In this document: one piece after another, positions 1-5,484 of the stretch
How the letters are laid out: each line of letters begins with the position of its first letter
Numbering within the stretch: position 1 is the first letter of the stretch
Source: Thiomicrorhabdus sp.
Lineage (GTDB): Bacteria > Pseudomonadota > Gammaproteobacteria > Thiomicrospirales > Thiomicrospiraceae
DNA: 9,626 nt
Assembly: GCA_015488565.1 (NCBI GenBank)
Contig: WFNQ01000156.1
Coordinates: forward strand, 1 to 9,626
Reading direction: 5' to 3'
Notes under the pieces: generated by a model
The model's database searches: none
What the model saw: the letters and a program-made list of their open reading frames with translations, nothing else
What the model was told of the DNA's origin: nothing
Program-made: the position numbers and the translations under genes

Positions 1-663
1 AATTTATTGCACATCTCTTATGAAGGAGGGGTGATTGAAGACCCTGCTAATGAGCCAGAAGAGGATATGTGGTTATGGACGGTGTCGCCTGAAAAGGCGC
101 CAGATGAAGCAACGTATTTGGATATCGGCTATCAAAAAGGCGATATTGTGTCCATTAATGGCAAAGATATGTCACCTGCAACCGTCATGGAATATCTAAA
201 TAAAGTCGGTGGTGCCAACGGTATTGGACGTGATGATATTGTTGAAAATCGTTTTGTGGGCATGAAGGCGCGTGGTTGTTATGAAACACCTGCTGGAACA
301 ATCATGCTAAAAGCACATCGTGCGATGGAGTCGTTAACGTTAGATCGAAATGCCGCACACCTTAAAGATGAGTTAATGCCTAAGTATGCCGAAATGATTT
401 ATAACGGATTTTGGTTTGCACCAGAGCGTGAAATGCTACAAGCCTTAATTGATTCGTCACAAACTTATGTGACAGGAACCGTGCGCCTTAAATTGTATAA
501 AGGGAATGTGATTGTGGTTTCGCGCCGTTCAGAATTCAGTTTGTTTGATGAAGACATTGCTACCTTTGAAGAAGATGGTGGTGCATACGATCATAAAGAC
601 GCAGAAGGTTTTATTAAGTTGAATGCACTTCGCTTGAAGACTGCAGCTAAAAGACGGAAGTAA
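1..663 (+). CDS. argG: Argininosuccinate synthase, C-terminal part (5' end outside window)
   Basis: ArgG joins citrulline and aspartate, using ATP, to make argininosuccinate, the penultimate step of arginine synthesis, in the cytoplasm. The frame is open from base 1 and reads NLLHISYEGG, a stretch found near the middle of bacterial ArgG proteins, so about 185 N-terminal residues of a roughly 400-residue enzyme are missing, including the ATP-binding SGGLDTS region. Family signatures present are EEDMWLWTVSPEKAPD, NKVGGANGIGRDDIVENR, the KARGCYETPAGT segment, LKAHRAMESLTLDR, and the closing FIKLNALRL. These belong to the synthetase and tetramerisation parts of the protein. It ends in TAA and is followed after 34 bases by a strong hairpin terminator, so it is the last gene of its transcript. 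No damage is visible. Identification is secure; the true start cannot be seen. Confidence 0.97.
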   Translation, partial: NLLHISYEGGVIEDPANEPEEDMWLWTVSPEKAPDEATYLDIGYQKGDIVSINGKDMSPATVMEYLNKVGGANGIGRDDIVENRFVGMKARGCYETPAGTIMLKAHRAMESLTLDRNAAHLKDELMPKYAEMIYNGFWFAPEREMLQALIDSSQTYVTGTVRLKLYKGNVIVVSRRSEFSLFDEDIATFEEDGGAYDHKDAEGFIKLNALRLKTAAKRRK

Positions 664-692
664 AACATACGGTTATACTTGTTTGTTAAAGT

Positions 693-728
693 AAAAGCAG
701 CGTTGATTTCAACGCTGTTTTTGTTTTT
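693..728 (+). terminator. Rho-independent terminator after argG
   Basis: A perfect 9-base inverted repeat, CAGCGTTGA / TCAACGCTG (698-717), is preceded by AAAA and followed by TTTTTGTTTTT. GC-rich stem, tiny loop and T-tract make a standard intrinsic terminator. It separates argG from pgpA, so pgpA probably needs its own promoter or depends on readthrough. Confidence 0.9.
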
Positions 729-748
729 AAGGCCTCTTGTCATAACGT

Positions 749-764
749 AATAGGGGGGGAGAAA
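749..764 (+). repeat. Left arm of inverted repeat flanking pgpA; also pgpA ribosome-binding region
   Basis: The arm reads AATA, seven G, then AGAAA. Its reverse complement occurs at 1252-1268 (TTTCT, eight C, TATT), differing only by one extra C. The GGGGGAG part doubles as the Shine-Dalgarno sequence for pgpA, about six bases before its ATG. The seven-G run is itself prone to slippage. Confidence 0.75.
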
Positions 765-767
765 AAT

Positions 768-1271
768 ATGAAAACAACTAAAATCCCACGTTTTAGTGAT
801 TTACTGAAAAGTCCTTATTTAATGCTTGGCTTTGGCTTTGGCTCTGGTTTGGCCAAAAAAGCACCCGGAACCGTTGGTACCCTATTGGGTTTATTGTTGT
901 TTCTTCCTATTTTGTTATGGAGCGAGTCCGTTGCTTGGTTGGTTTTATTAGCAGGCACATTATTTGGTAGTCTTATTTGTGGCAGAGCCTCAGAGCAATT
1001 GGGCGTACATGACCATGGCGGTATTGTTTGGGATGAATTTGTTGGCATCTGGTTGGTACTACTTTTTCTGCCTGAACAAGGTATTGTTTTTTGGGTGTTT
1101 GCCTTTATCACGTTTCGTTTATTTGATATTTGGAAGCCTTGGCCTATTCGTTGGATAGATCAGAAAGTACAGGGTGGGTTTGGCATTATGCTGGACGATG
1201 TATTGGCCGCCGTGTATGCCATTGCCGTTATTTGGCTATATTATTTAATTATTTCTCCCCCCCCTATTTGA
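768..1271 (+). CDS. pgpA: Phosphatidylglycerophosphatase A
   Basis: PgpA removes the phosphate from phosphatidylglycerol phosphate to give phosphatidylglycerol, in the inner membrane. The 167-residue product has the usual family length and motifs: APGTVGTLLG (residues 32-41), the acidic WDEFVG (88-93), FRLFDIWKPWP (116-126), and GGFGIMLDD (136-144), whose acidic residues are expected to bind the metal ion. About four hydrophobic segments cover residues 39-51, 55-71, 94-113 and 145-162. The ATG follows a strong G-rich ribosome-binding site. In many relatives pgpA follows thiL; here it follows argG instead. The last residues, SPPPI, are encoded by an eight-C run directly before TGA, so slippage would change the C-terminus and the relation to djlA, which starts 16 bases after the stop. 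Function is secure. Confidence 0.96.
   Translation: MKTTKIPRFSDLLKSPYLMLGFGFGSGLAKKAPGTVGTLLGLLLFLPILLWSESVAWLVLLAGTLFGSLICGRASEQLGVHDHGGIVWDEFVGIWLVLLFLPEQGIVFWVFAFITFRLFDIWKPWPIRWIDQKVQGGFGIMLDDVLAAVYAIAVIWLYYLIISPPPI
1252..1268 (+). repeat. Right arm of inverted repeat flanking pgpA; eight-C tract in last codons
   Basis: The arm reads TTTCT, eight C (1257-1264), TATT, and is the reverse complement of 749-764 apart from one additional C. In mRNA the two arms could pair over about 15 base pairs with one bulged C, closing a roughly 490-base loop around the pgpA coding region and masking its ribosome-binding site. Whether such pairing occurs is unknown. Confidence 0.7.
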
Positions 1272-1280
1272 ATTTAAAGC

Positions 1281-1285
1281 AGGAG
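1281..1285 (+). promoter_or_regulatory. Ribosome-binding site of djlA (start ambiguous)
   Basis: AGGAG sits only two bases before the ATG at 1288, which is unusually close, and eleven bases before a second in-frame ATG at 1297 (MGRFFKF...), which is rather far. Either could be used. The difference is three residues and does not affect the membrane anchor. Confidence 0.55.
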
Positions 1286-1287
1286 CT

Positions 1288-2127
1288 ATGAGCCGTATGG
1301 GTCGTTTTTTTAAATTTATCGTTGTTATATTATTGGTCTGTTTGGCTGTGGTTTTGGGTGTATTTAAACTGGTGTTTAAACTGTTTAGAAAGGTCGTTGA
1401 CTTTGGGCGTAATGCCTATGGTTCGGTTAAAAATAGTAATGGTTTTGCGGATGCCTATAAAAACTTTGCCAGTAATGAGTACTCTAAAAGCCGATTATCC
1501 ATTCCTGAAGAAGTGATTGCCTTAATGGCGAAAGTGGCCAAAAGCGATGGGCAGGTGAGCAAAATTGAAGTGGAGTTTATGAGCGACACCATTAAATCAA
1601 TGCTCGCAGGGATGAAGCAAGCCCGCGTGCCTGCCATATTAATTGAGAGCACGAAGAAAAAATTATTTGCTTTGGCCAATAAAGCCAAAGATGATCAGCA
1701 GTCAATTCAGTATTACAGCCAATCGTTAAGCAAAGCCAATGAGCAAGTACGAGCGGGCGTATTTTTTCAGCTTGTTACCTTTGCTTCGCTAGATGGCTTG
1801 TCGGATAACACGCGTGCTGTGATTATCGAGATTGGTGAAACCTTACTGTTTACTGAAGAACAGATTAAAAATATGATTAGCCAAGTGCTCGGTGGTGGCC
1901 AAGCAGGGGCTTATCCAATTGATAAAGACCCTTATCAAGAGCTAGGATGCAATGAAACGGATGAATTTATCGTCATCAAAAAAGCGTATCGAAAATTAGT
2001 GAAATTACATCATCCAGACTACATGCAAGGGCAAGGAATGGACGATAAAGAGATTCAAAAAGGGACCGAAAAAATGCAGGATATTAATGCCGCCTTTGAA
2101 GAGATTAAGAGAAGACGAGATAGTTAA
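1288..2127 (+). CDS. djlA: DjlA-type membrane-anchored J-domain co-chaperone
   Basis: DjlA is an inner-membrane protein whose cytoplasmic J domain stimulates the ATPase of DnaK; in enterobacteria it is linked to envelope stress signalling. The 279-residue product has the family layout and length (E. coli DjlA has 271 residues). A single hydrophobic anchor lies at about residues 7-29. A TerB-like helical region covers about 70-200, including IALMAKVAKSDGQVSKIEV and a second half-repeat, FASLDGLSDN. A C-terminal J domain runs from about 212 to 276, with DPYQELGC at its start, AYRKLVKLHHPD, and the essential HPD at 242-244. A Gly-rich linker (GGGQAGAYP) joins the two. The Asn/Ser-rich juxtamembrane part is unremarkable. 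It lies 16 bases after pgpA and 12 bases before the next gene, suggesting co-transcription. One base less in the upstream C-tract would put it in frame with pgpA. Confidence 0.93.
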   Translation: MSRMGRFFKFIVVILLVCLAVVLGVFKLVFKLFRKVVDFGRNAYGSVKNSNGFADAYKNFASNEYSKSRLSIPEEVIALMAKVAKSDGQVSKIEVEFMSDTIKSMLAGMKQARVPAILIESTKKKLFALANKAKDDQQSIQYYSQSLSKANEQVRAGVFFQLVTFASLDGLSDNTRAVIIEIGETLLFTEEQIKNMISQVLGGGQAGAYPIDKDPYQELGCNETDEFIVIKKAYRKLVKLHHPDYMQGQGMDDKEIQKGTEKMQDINAAFEEIKRRRDS

Positions 2128-2139
2128 GGTTTCTTTGTT

Positions 2140-2454
2140 ATGAAAAAGAAAAGTGGTTTGTTATTAATACTCGCTTGGTCTTCGGGTATTATTGGATTGA
2201 TATTGGGTCTGGTTTTTGACCCATTATGGTTTGCTCGATTTGGTAGTTTAATTGTTCTATTTGCCGTAATGGGCGAATACAGTTTACTGCATGGCGAACT
2301 GCACCGTTTATATGAACGGTTAGAAAAGGTTGATGCGGATATGGATATGCCTGATTTAACCCCTTCAAAATGGCATCTAAAAAAAGTATGGATGTCACAC
2401 GTCACACTGGTATTAGGCACATTAATTTGGGGGTTTGGAGACCTACTGCTTTAA
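2140..2454 (+). CDS. Small membrane protein of unknown function
   Basis: I do not recognise this 104-residue protein. It starts with MKKK, followed by a hydrophobic stretch at about residues 6-26 and another at about 30-47. A polar, charged middle contains HGELHRLYERLEKVDADMDMPDL, broken here as HGELHRLYERLEK then VDADMDMPDL, and a final hydrophobic segment covers about 86-104. Three membrane spans are likely. The positive N-terminus favours a cytoplasmic start, which would place the acidic middle helix (about 49-65) in the periplasm or at the membrane face. It begins 12 bases after the djlA stop, with only a weak AAGG-like site, so translation may be coupled to djlA. Length, spacing and a codon style like its neighbours support a real gene. 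No function can be assigned. Confidence 0.7.
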   Translation: MKKKSGLLLILAWSSGIIGLILGLVFDPLWFARFGSLIVLFAVMGEYSLLHGELHRLYERLEKVDADMDMPDLTPSKWHLKKVWMSHVTLVLGTLIWGFGDLLL

Positions 2455-2458
2455 GGGG

Positions 2459-2476
2459 GCGACTTTTTTAAGTCGC
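2459..2476. other. Perfect hairpin directly after the 104-residue gene, no T-tract
   Basis: GCGACTT, TTTT, AAGTCGC is a perfect seven-base-pair stem with a four-base loop, starting four bases after the TAA at 2454. It is followed by AAAACG on the plus strand and by a run of C on the minus strand, so it lacks the T-tract of an intrinsic terminator on either strand. It may protect the 3' end of the pgpA-djlA transcript or act as a weak stop. Confidence 0.6.
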
Positions 2477-2490
2477 AAAACGAAACCCAT

Positions 2491-2565
2491 TTGAGTGTGT
2501 TAGAATATCGCCAATTAAATCCCCCCTTTTATTTGTAATTACTCCGCGTAGTTACCCGTAATTTT
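2491..2565 (+). promoter_or_regulatory. Possible acnB promoter and leader with GTARTTAC repeats
   Basis: A possible promoter consists of TGTTAGAAT (2498-2506), an extended -10 type element with no good -35 box, or alternatively TTGAGT (2491-2496) paired with TTAAAT at 2515. Downstream, three related octamers occur in the same direction: GTAATTAC (2535), GTAGTTAC (2548) and GTAATTTT (2558). The outer two also form a six-base inverted repeat, AATTAC/GTAATT. They lie just before the ribosome-binding site AGGAGA (2571-2576), a good place for transcriptional or translational control of acnB. Promoter assignment is weak; the repeats are read directly. Confidence 0.35.
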
Positions 2566-2585
2566 ATTTTAGGAGAACACACTTT

Positions 2586-5159
2586 ATGTTAGATGCGTAT
2601 CGTCGTCATGTTGCAGAACGTTTGGCTGAAGGGCTACCGCCATTACCTTTAAATGCAGAGCAGACTGGAGAGTTAGTTAAGCTTATTAAAAACCCACCTG
2701 CGGGCGAAGAGGCGTTTTTGGTTGAGCTATTAACGCACCGTGTACCACCAGGGGTCGATGAAGCATCTTATGTTAAGGCAGGTTTTTTAGCCGATGTCGC
2801 AAAAGGCGCGGTGAGCACTCAATTAATTTCAGCCGTGGAAGCGGTGGTTTTATTAGGCACAATGCTTGGTGGGTATAATGTTCAGCCTCTGATTGAGTTA
2901 TTAGATAGCTCCAGTTCTGAGGTAGCAGAAACAGCTGTGAAGGCGCTGTCTAAAACATTACTGGTTTACGATGCGTATCATGATGTGGTTGAAAAATCAA
3001 AAACCAATGATTATGCAATGCAAGTCATGAAATCGTGGGCCGAAGCTGAGTGGTTTACGTCGAAACCTAAGATGCCTGAAACGATGACGGTAACGGTCTT
3101 TAAAGTGGAGGGAGAAACGAATACAGATGACCTTTCGCCTGCAACCGCCGCTTGGTCTCGTCCTGATATCCCTTTGCATGCGAAAGAGATGTTGGCTACC
3201 CGTATTGAAAATGTAGCCGGCGTCATGGAGTCTTTGAAAGCCAAAGGGCATACCGTCGCTTACGTTGGTGATGTGGTTGGAACAGGTTCATCACGTAAGT
3301 CAGCAATGAATTCGGTAATGTGGTTTTTTGGTAATGATATTCCTTATGTGCCTAATAAACGTCAAGGTGGTGTGGTGTTGGGGACTAAAATCGCCCCTAT
3401 TTTCTTTAATACTGCTGAAGACTCGGGTGCTTTACCGATTGAGTGTGATGTGGAATCATTGAATATGGGCGATGTGATTACTATTCACCCATACGCAGGA
3501 AAAATCACCAATGAAGCGGGCGAAACCATTTCGACGTTTGAGTTAGCACCCGATACCATGCCAGATGAAGTGCGAGCGGGTGGGCGAGTTCCATTAATTA
3601 TTGGGCGAGGGTTAACCGATAAAGCGCGTGCGGATTTAGGGCTTGCCCCATCCGACGTCTTTATGCGGCCTCAAGATAAAACCGCATCAACACATGGTTA
3701 TACACTGGCACAAAAAATGGTCGGTAAAGCGTGTGGTATTGAAGGGGTTCGTCCGGGAATGTATTGTGAGCCTCATATGGCGACGGTTGGTTCTCAAGAT
3801 ACCACGGGAGCGATGACACGTGATGAGATGAAAGAGCTGGCTTGCTTAGGATTTTCAGCGGATTTAGTGATGCAGTCTTTTTGTCATACTTCTGCTTATC
3901 CAAAACCAGTGGACATTGAACTGCAACACTCGTTGCCTGACTTTATGACCAGTCGTGGTGGGGTGGCATTACGTCCTGGTGACGGTGTGATTCACTCTTG
4001 GTTAAACCGTTTATTGCTTCCGGATACCGTGGGGACGGGGGGGGATTCTCATACGCGTTTTCCAATAGGCATCTCTTTCCCAGCAGGATCTGGACTAGTA
4101 GCCTTTGGTGCGACCTTAGGTGTGATGCCCTTGAATATGCCTGAATCGGTGTTAGTACGCTTCAAAGGTAAAATGCAACCAGGTATTACTTTACGAGATT
4201 TAGTGAACGCCATTCCTTATAAAGCCATTCAAGATGGTCTCTTAACCGTTGAGAAAAAAGGCAAAAAGAATGTCTTTAATGGCCGAGTCCTTGAAATTGA
4301 AGGGTTGGAGCACTTAAAGGTCGAGCAAGCCTTTGAACTGTCCGATGCTTCTGCTGAACGCTCTGCTAATGGGTGTGTGGTAAAACTGTCCGAAGCGTCG
4401 ATTATTGAGTATTTAAAGTCAAATGTGACCTTAATTAATTGGATGGTCGAGAGCGGTTATGCCGATGCGCGAACTTTATTGCGTCGACGTGACGAGATGT
4501 TGGCATGGATTGCCAACCCCGTTTTATTAAGCGCCGATTCTGATGCACAATACGCAGAAGTCATTGAAATTGATTTGAGTGATGTGAAAGAACCGATTGT
4601 GGCATGTCCAAACGACCCAGATGACGTTAAATTATTATCGGATGTGGCAGGCACCCCAATTGATGAAGTCTTTATTGGTTCATGTATGACCAATATTGGT
4701 CATTTTCGTGCAGCGGGCAAAGTGCTTGACAGTATGGGAACCGTACCAACACGCCTTTGGATTGCGCCACCGACCAAAATGGATGAGCGTCAATTGATTG
4801 AAGAGGGGTATTACAGTATTTATGGCCGAGTGGGTGCGCGAACTGAAATGCCTGGTTGCTCTTTATGCATGGGTAACCAAGCACGAGTGGCAGATAAATC
4901 GACGGTCTTCTCAACCTCAACACGAAACTTCCCGAACCGATTAGGGAACGGTGCTGATGTGTATTTAGGCTCGGCTGAATTGGCCGCCGTGTGTGCTTCA
5001 CTTGGTCGTTTACCAACGAAAGAAGAGTACATGGAAGAGGTAGCAAAACTTGATACCATGGCGGACGATGTTTACCGTTATTTACAGTTTGATGAAATTG
5101 ATATGTATGACATTAAGTCGCCTAAATCACTATCTGAGATTGGTGTGGCAGTTGGTTAG
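2586..5159 (+). CDS. acnB: Aconitate hydratase B (bifunctional aconitase / 2-methylisocitrate dehydratase)
   Basis: AcnB interconverts citrate and isocitrate through cis-aconitate in the TCA cycle, and many AcnB enzymes also act on 2-methyl-cis-aconitate. The 857 residues match the family length (E. coli 865). A helical HEAT-like domain (about 4-155) marks the B type. The swivel domain follows (about 166-385, with GETNTDDLSPA and GTGSSRKSAMNS), then the catalytic core. The three [4Fe-4S] ligands are Cys700 (IGSCMTN), Cys758 and Cys761 (PGCSLCMGNQ), with spacing like that of the E. coli ligands. GGDSHTRF (485-492) and STSTRNFPNR are active-site segments. AGGAGA nine bases before the ATG supports this start. 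The GGDSH codons contain an eight-G run (4037-4044), so slippage there would kill the enzyme. Apo-aconitases can bind mRNA, and the 3' UTR here is structured. Identification is secure. Confidence 0.98.
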   Translation: MLDAYRRHVAERLAEGLPPLPLNAEQTGELVKLIKNPPAGEEAFLVELLTHRVPPGVDEASYVKAGFLADVAKGAVSTQLISAVEAVVLLGTMLGGYNVQPLIELLDSSSSEVAETAVKALSKTLLVYDAYHDVVEKSKTNDYAMQVMKSWAEAEWFTSKPKMPETMTVTVFKVEGETNTDDLSPATAAWSRPDIPLHAKEMLATRIENVAGVMESLKAKGHTVAYVGDVVGTGSSRKSAMNSVMWFFGNDIPYVPNKRQGGVVLGTKIAPIFFNTAEDSGALPIECDVESLNMGDVITIHPYAGKITNEAGETISTFELAPDTMPDEVRAGGRVPLIIGRGLTDKARADLGLAPSDVFMRPQDKTASTHGYTLAQKMVGKACGIEGVRPGMYCEPHMATVGSQDTTGAMTRDEMKELACLGFSADLVMQSFCHTSAYPKPVDIELQHSLPDFMTSRGGVALRPGDGVIHSWLNRLLLPDTVGTGGDSHTRFPIGISFPAGSGLVAFGATLGVMPLNMPESVLVRFKGKMQPGITLRDLVNAIPYKAIQDGLLTVEKKGKKNVFNGRVLEIEGLEHLKVEQAFELSDASAERSANGCVVKLSEASIIEYLKSNVTLINWMVESGYADARTLLRRRDEMLAWIANPVLLSADSDAQYAEVIEIDLSDVKEPIVACPNDPDDVKLLSDVAGTPIDEVFIGSCMTNIGHFRAAGKVLDSMGTVPTRLWIAPPTKMDERQLIEEGYYSIYGRVGARTEMPGCSLCMGNQARVADKSTVFSTSTRNFPNRLGNGADVYLGSAELAAVCASLGRLPTKEEYMEEVAKLDTMADDVYRYLQFDEIDMYDIKSPKSLSEIGVAVG

Positions 5160-5260
5160 GTTTTATGGTTAAGCTAGGAGTCTATCGGATTTAGGATGAC
5201 TCTACTGTGAAAATGGCTTTCTCTCGTAACGAACACCTAAGTCTGACAGACTTCTAGAAT
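5160..5260 (+). other. acnB 3' UTR with a perfect short palindrome
   Basis: About 100 bases separate the acnB stop from its terminator. They hold a weak stem, GAGTC/GACTC (5178-5202, 15-base loop), and a perfect palindrome, AAGTCTG-A-CAGACTT (5239-5253). A 14-codon ATG frame at 5213-5257 has no ribosome-binding site. Known biology of E. coli makes a long acnB 3' UTR interesting, because apo-AcnB binds its own mRNA there. A small RNA cut from this end is another possibility. Nothing proves either. Confidence 0.4.
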
Positions 5261-5301
5261 AAAAAAACCGCATAGAGCGTTGAGCTGTATGCGGTTTTTT
5301 T
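5261..5301 (+). terminator. Rho-independent terminator after acnB
   Basis: The A7 run, CCGCATA (5268-5274), then an inner AGC/GCT pair around a GTTGA loop, TATGCGG (5288-5294) and seven T form a long stem with one G-G mismatch. T-tract and A-tract are symmetrical, so it could also stop minus-strand transcripts, though no minus-strand gene lies near. Confidence 0.9.
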
Positions 5302-5484
5302 ATATTAATCTCACTATTTTAGTGAATCGCTTAGGATTTTAATTTGAATCCGTGATTTTATGCGTAATATGTCATAGAATACATGTTGCTTTTTATCTCA
5401 ATCCCCTTGCATGGACTTACATAGAAATATAAATAAGCGTGCTGGGGATTGAGTTTGTTTTGATAATTTTAATGAAGGTTGGTT
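5302..5484 (+). promoter_or_regulatory. Leader/promoter region of the lipoprotein gene with a 10-base inverted repeat
   Basis: CTCAATCCCC (5397-5406) and GGGGATTGAG (5444-5453) are exact reverse complements, 37 bases apart. As RNA the stem could extend inward by GCATG/CGTGC (one G-U pair) after a small internal loop. The AT-rich interior holds a possible -10 box, TATAAA (5428-5433), with TTGCAT at 5407-5412 as a poorly spaced -35 (15 bases). The repeats therefore either flank a promoter as paired operator sites or form a leader hairpin ending 31 bases before the ATG. A second candidate promoter, TTGAAT (5344) with TAATAT (5365), is weak. GAAGG at 5474-5478 is the ribosome-binding site. Confidence 0.45.

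Noticed and set aside
674..679. TATACT resembling a -10 box after argG
   Set aside because: No -35 box at a suitable distance, and the resulting transcript would meet the argG terminator about 20 bases later.
815..1111. 98-codon open frame on the minus strand inside pgpA
   Set aside because: It is the antisense shadow of a secure PgpA; the product has no coherent motifs and no ribosome-binding site was noted.
2124..2420. 98-codon minus-strand frame opposite the 104-residue gene
   Set aside because: The plus-strand frame has proper spacing to djlA and membrane-protein character; the minus frame looks random and no terminator or leader supports it.
4672..5046. 124-codon minus-strand frame inside acnB
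   Set aside because: It overlaps the conserved iron-sulfur cysteine region of AcnB, whose plus-strand reading explains the sequence fully.
5213..5257. 14-codon ATG frame (MAFSRNEHLSLTDF) before the acnB terminator, considered as a leader peptide
   Set aside because: No ribosome-binding site, no run of regulatory codons, and the terminator behind it is followed by a separate promoter region.
5479..5484. TTG start two codons before the lipoprotein ATG
   Set aside because: The ribosome-binding site GAAGG overlaps or abuts it; the ATG at 5485 has correct spacing and yields a clean lipoprotein signal.
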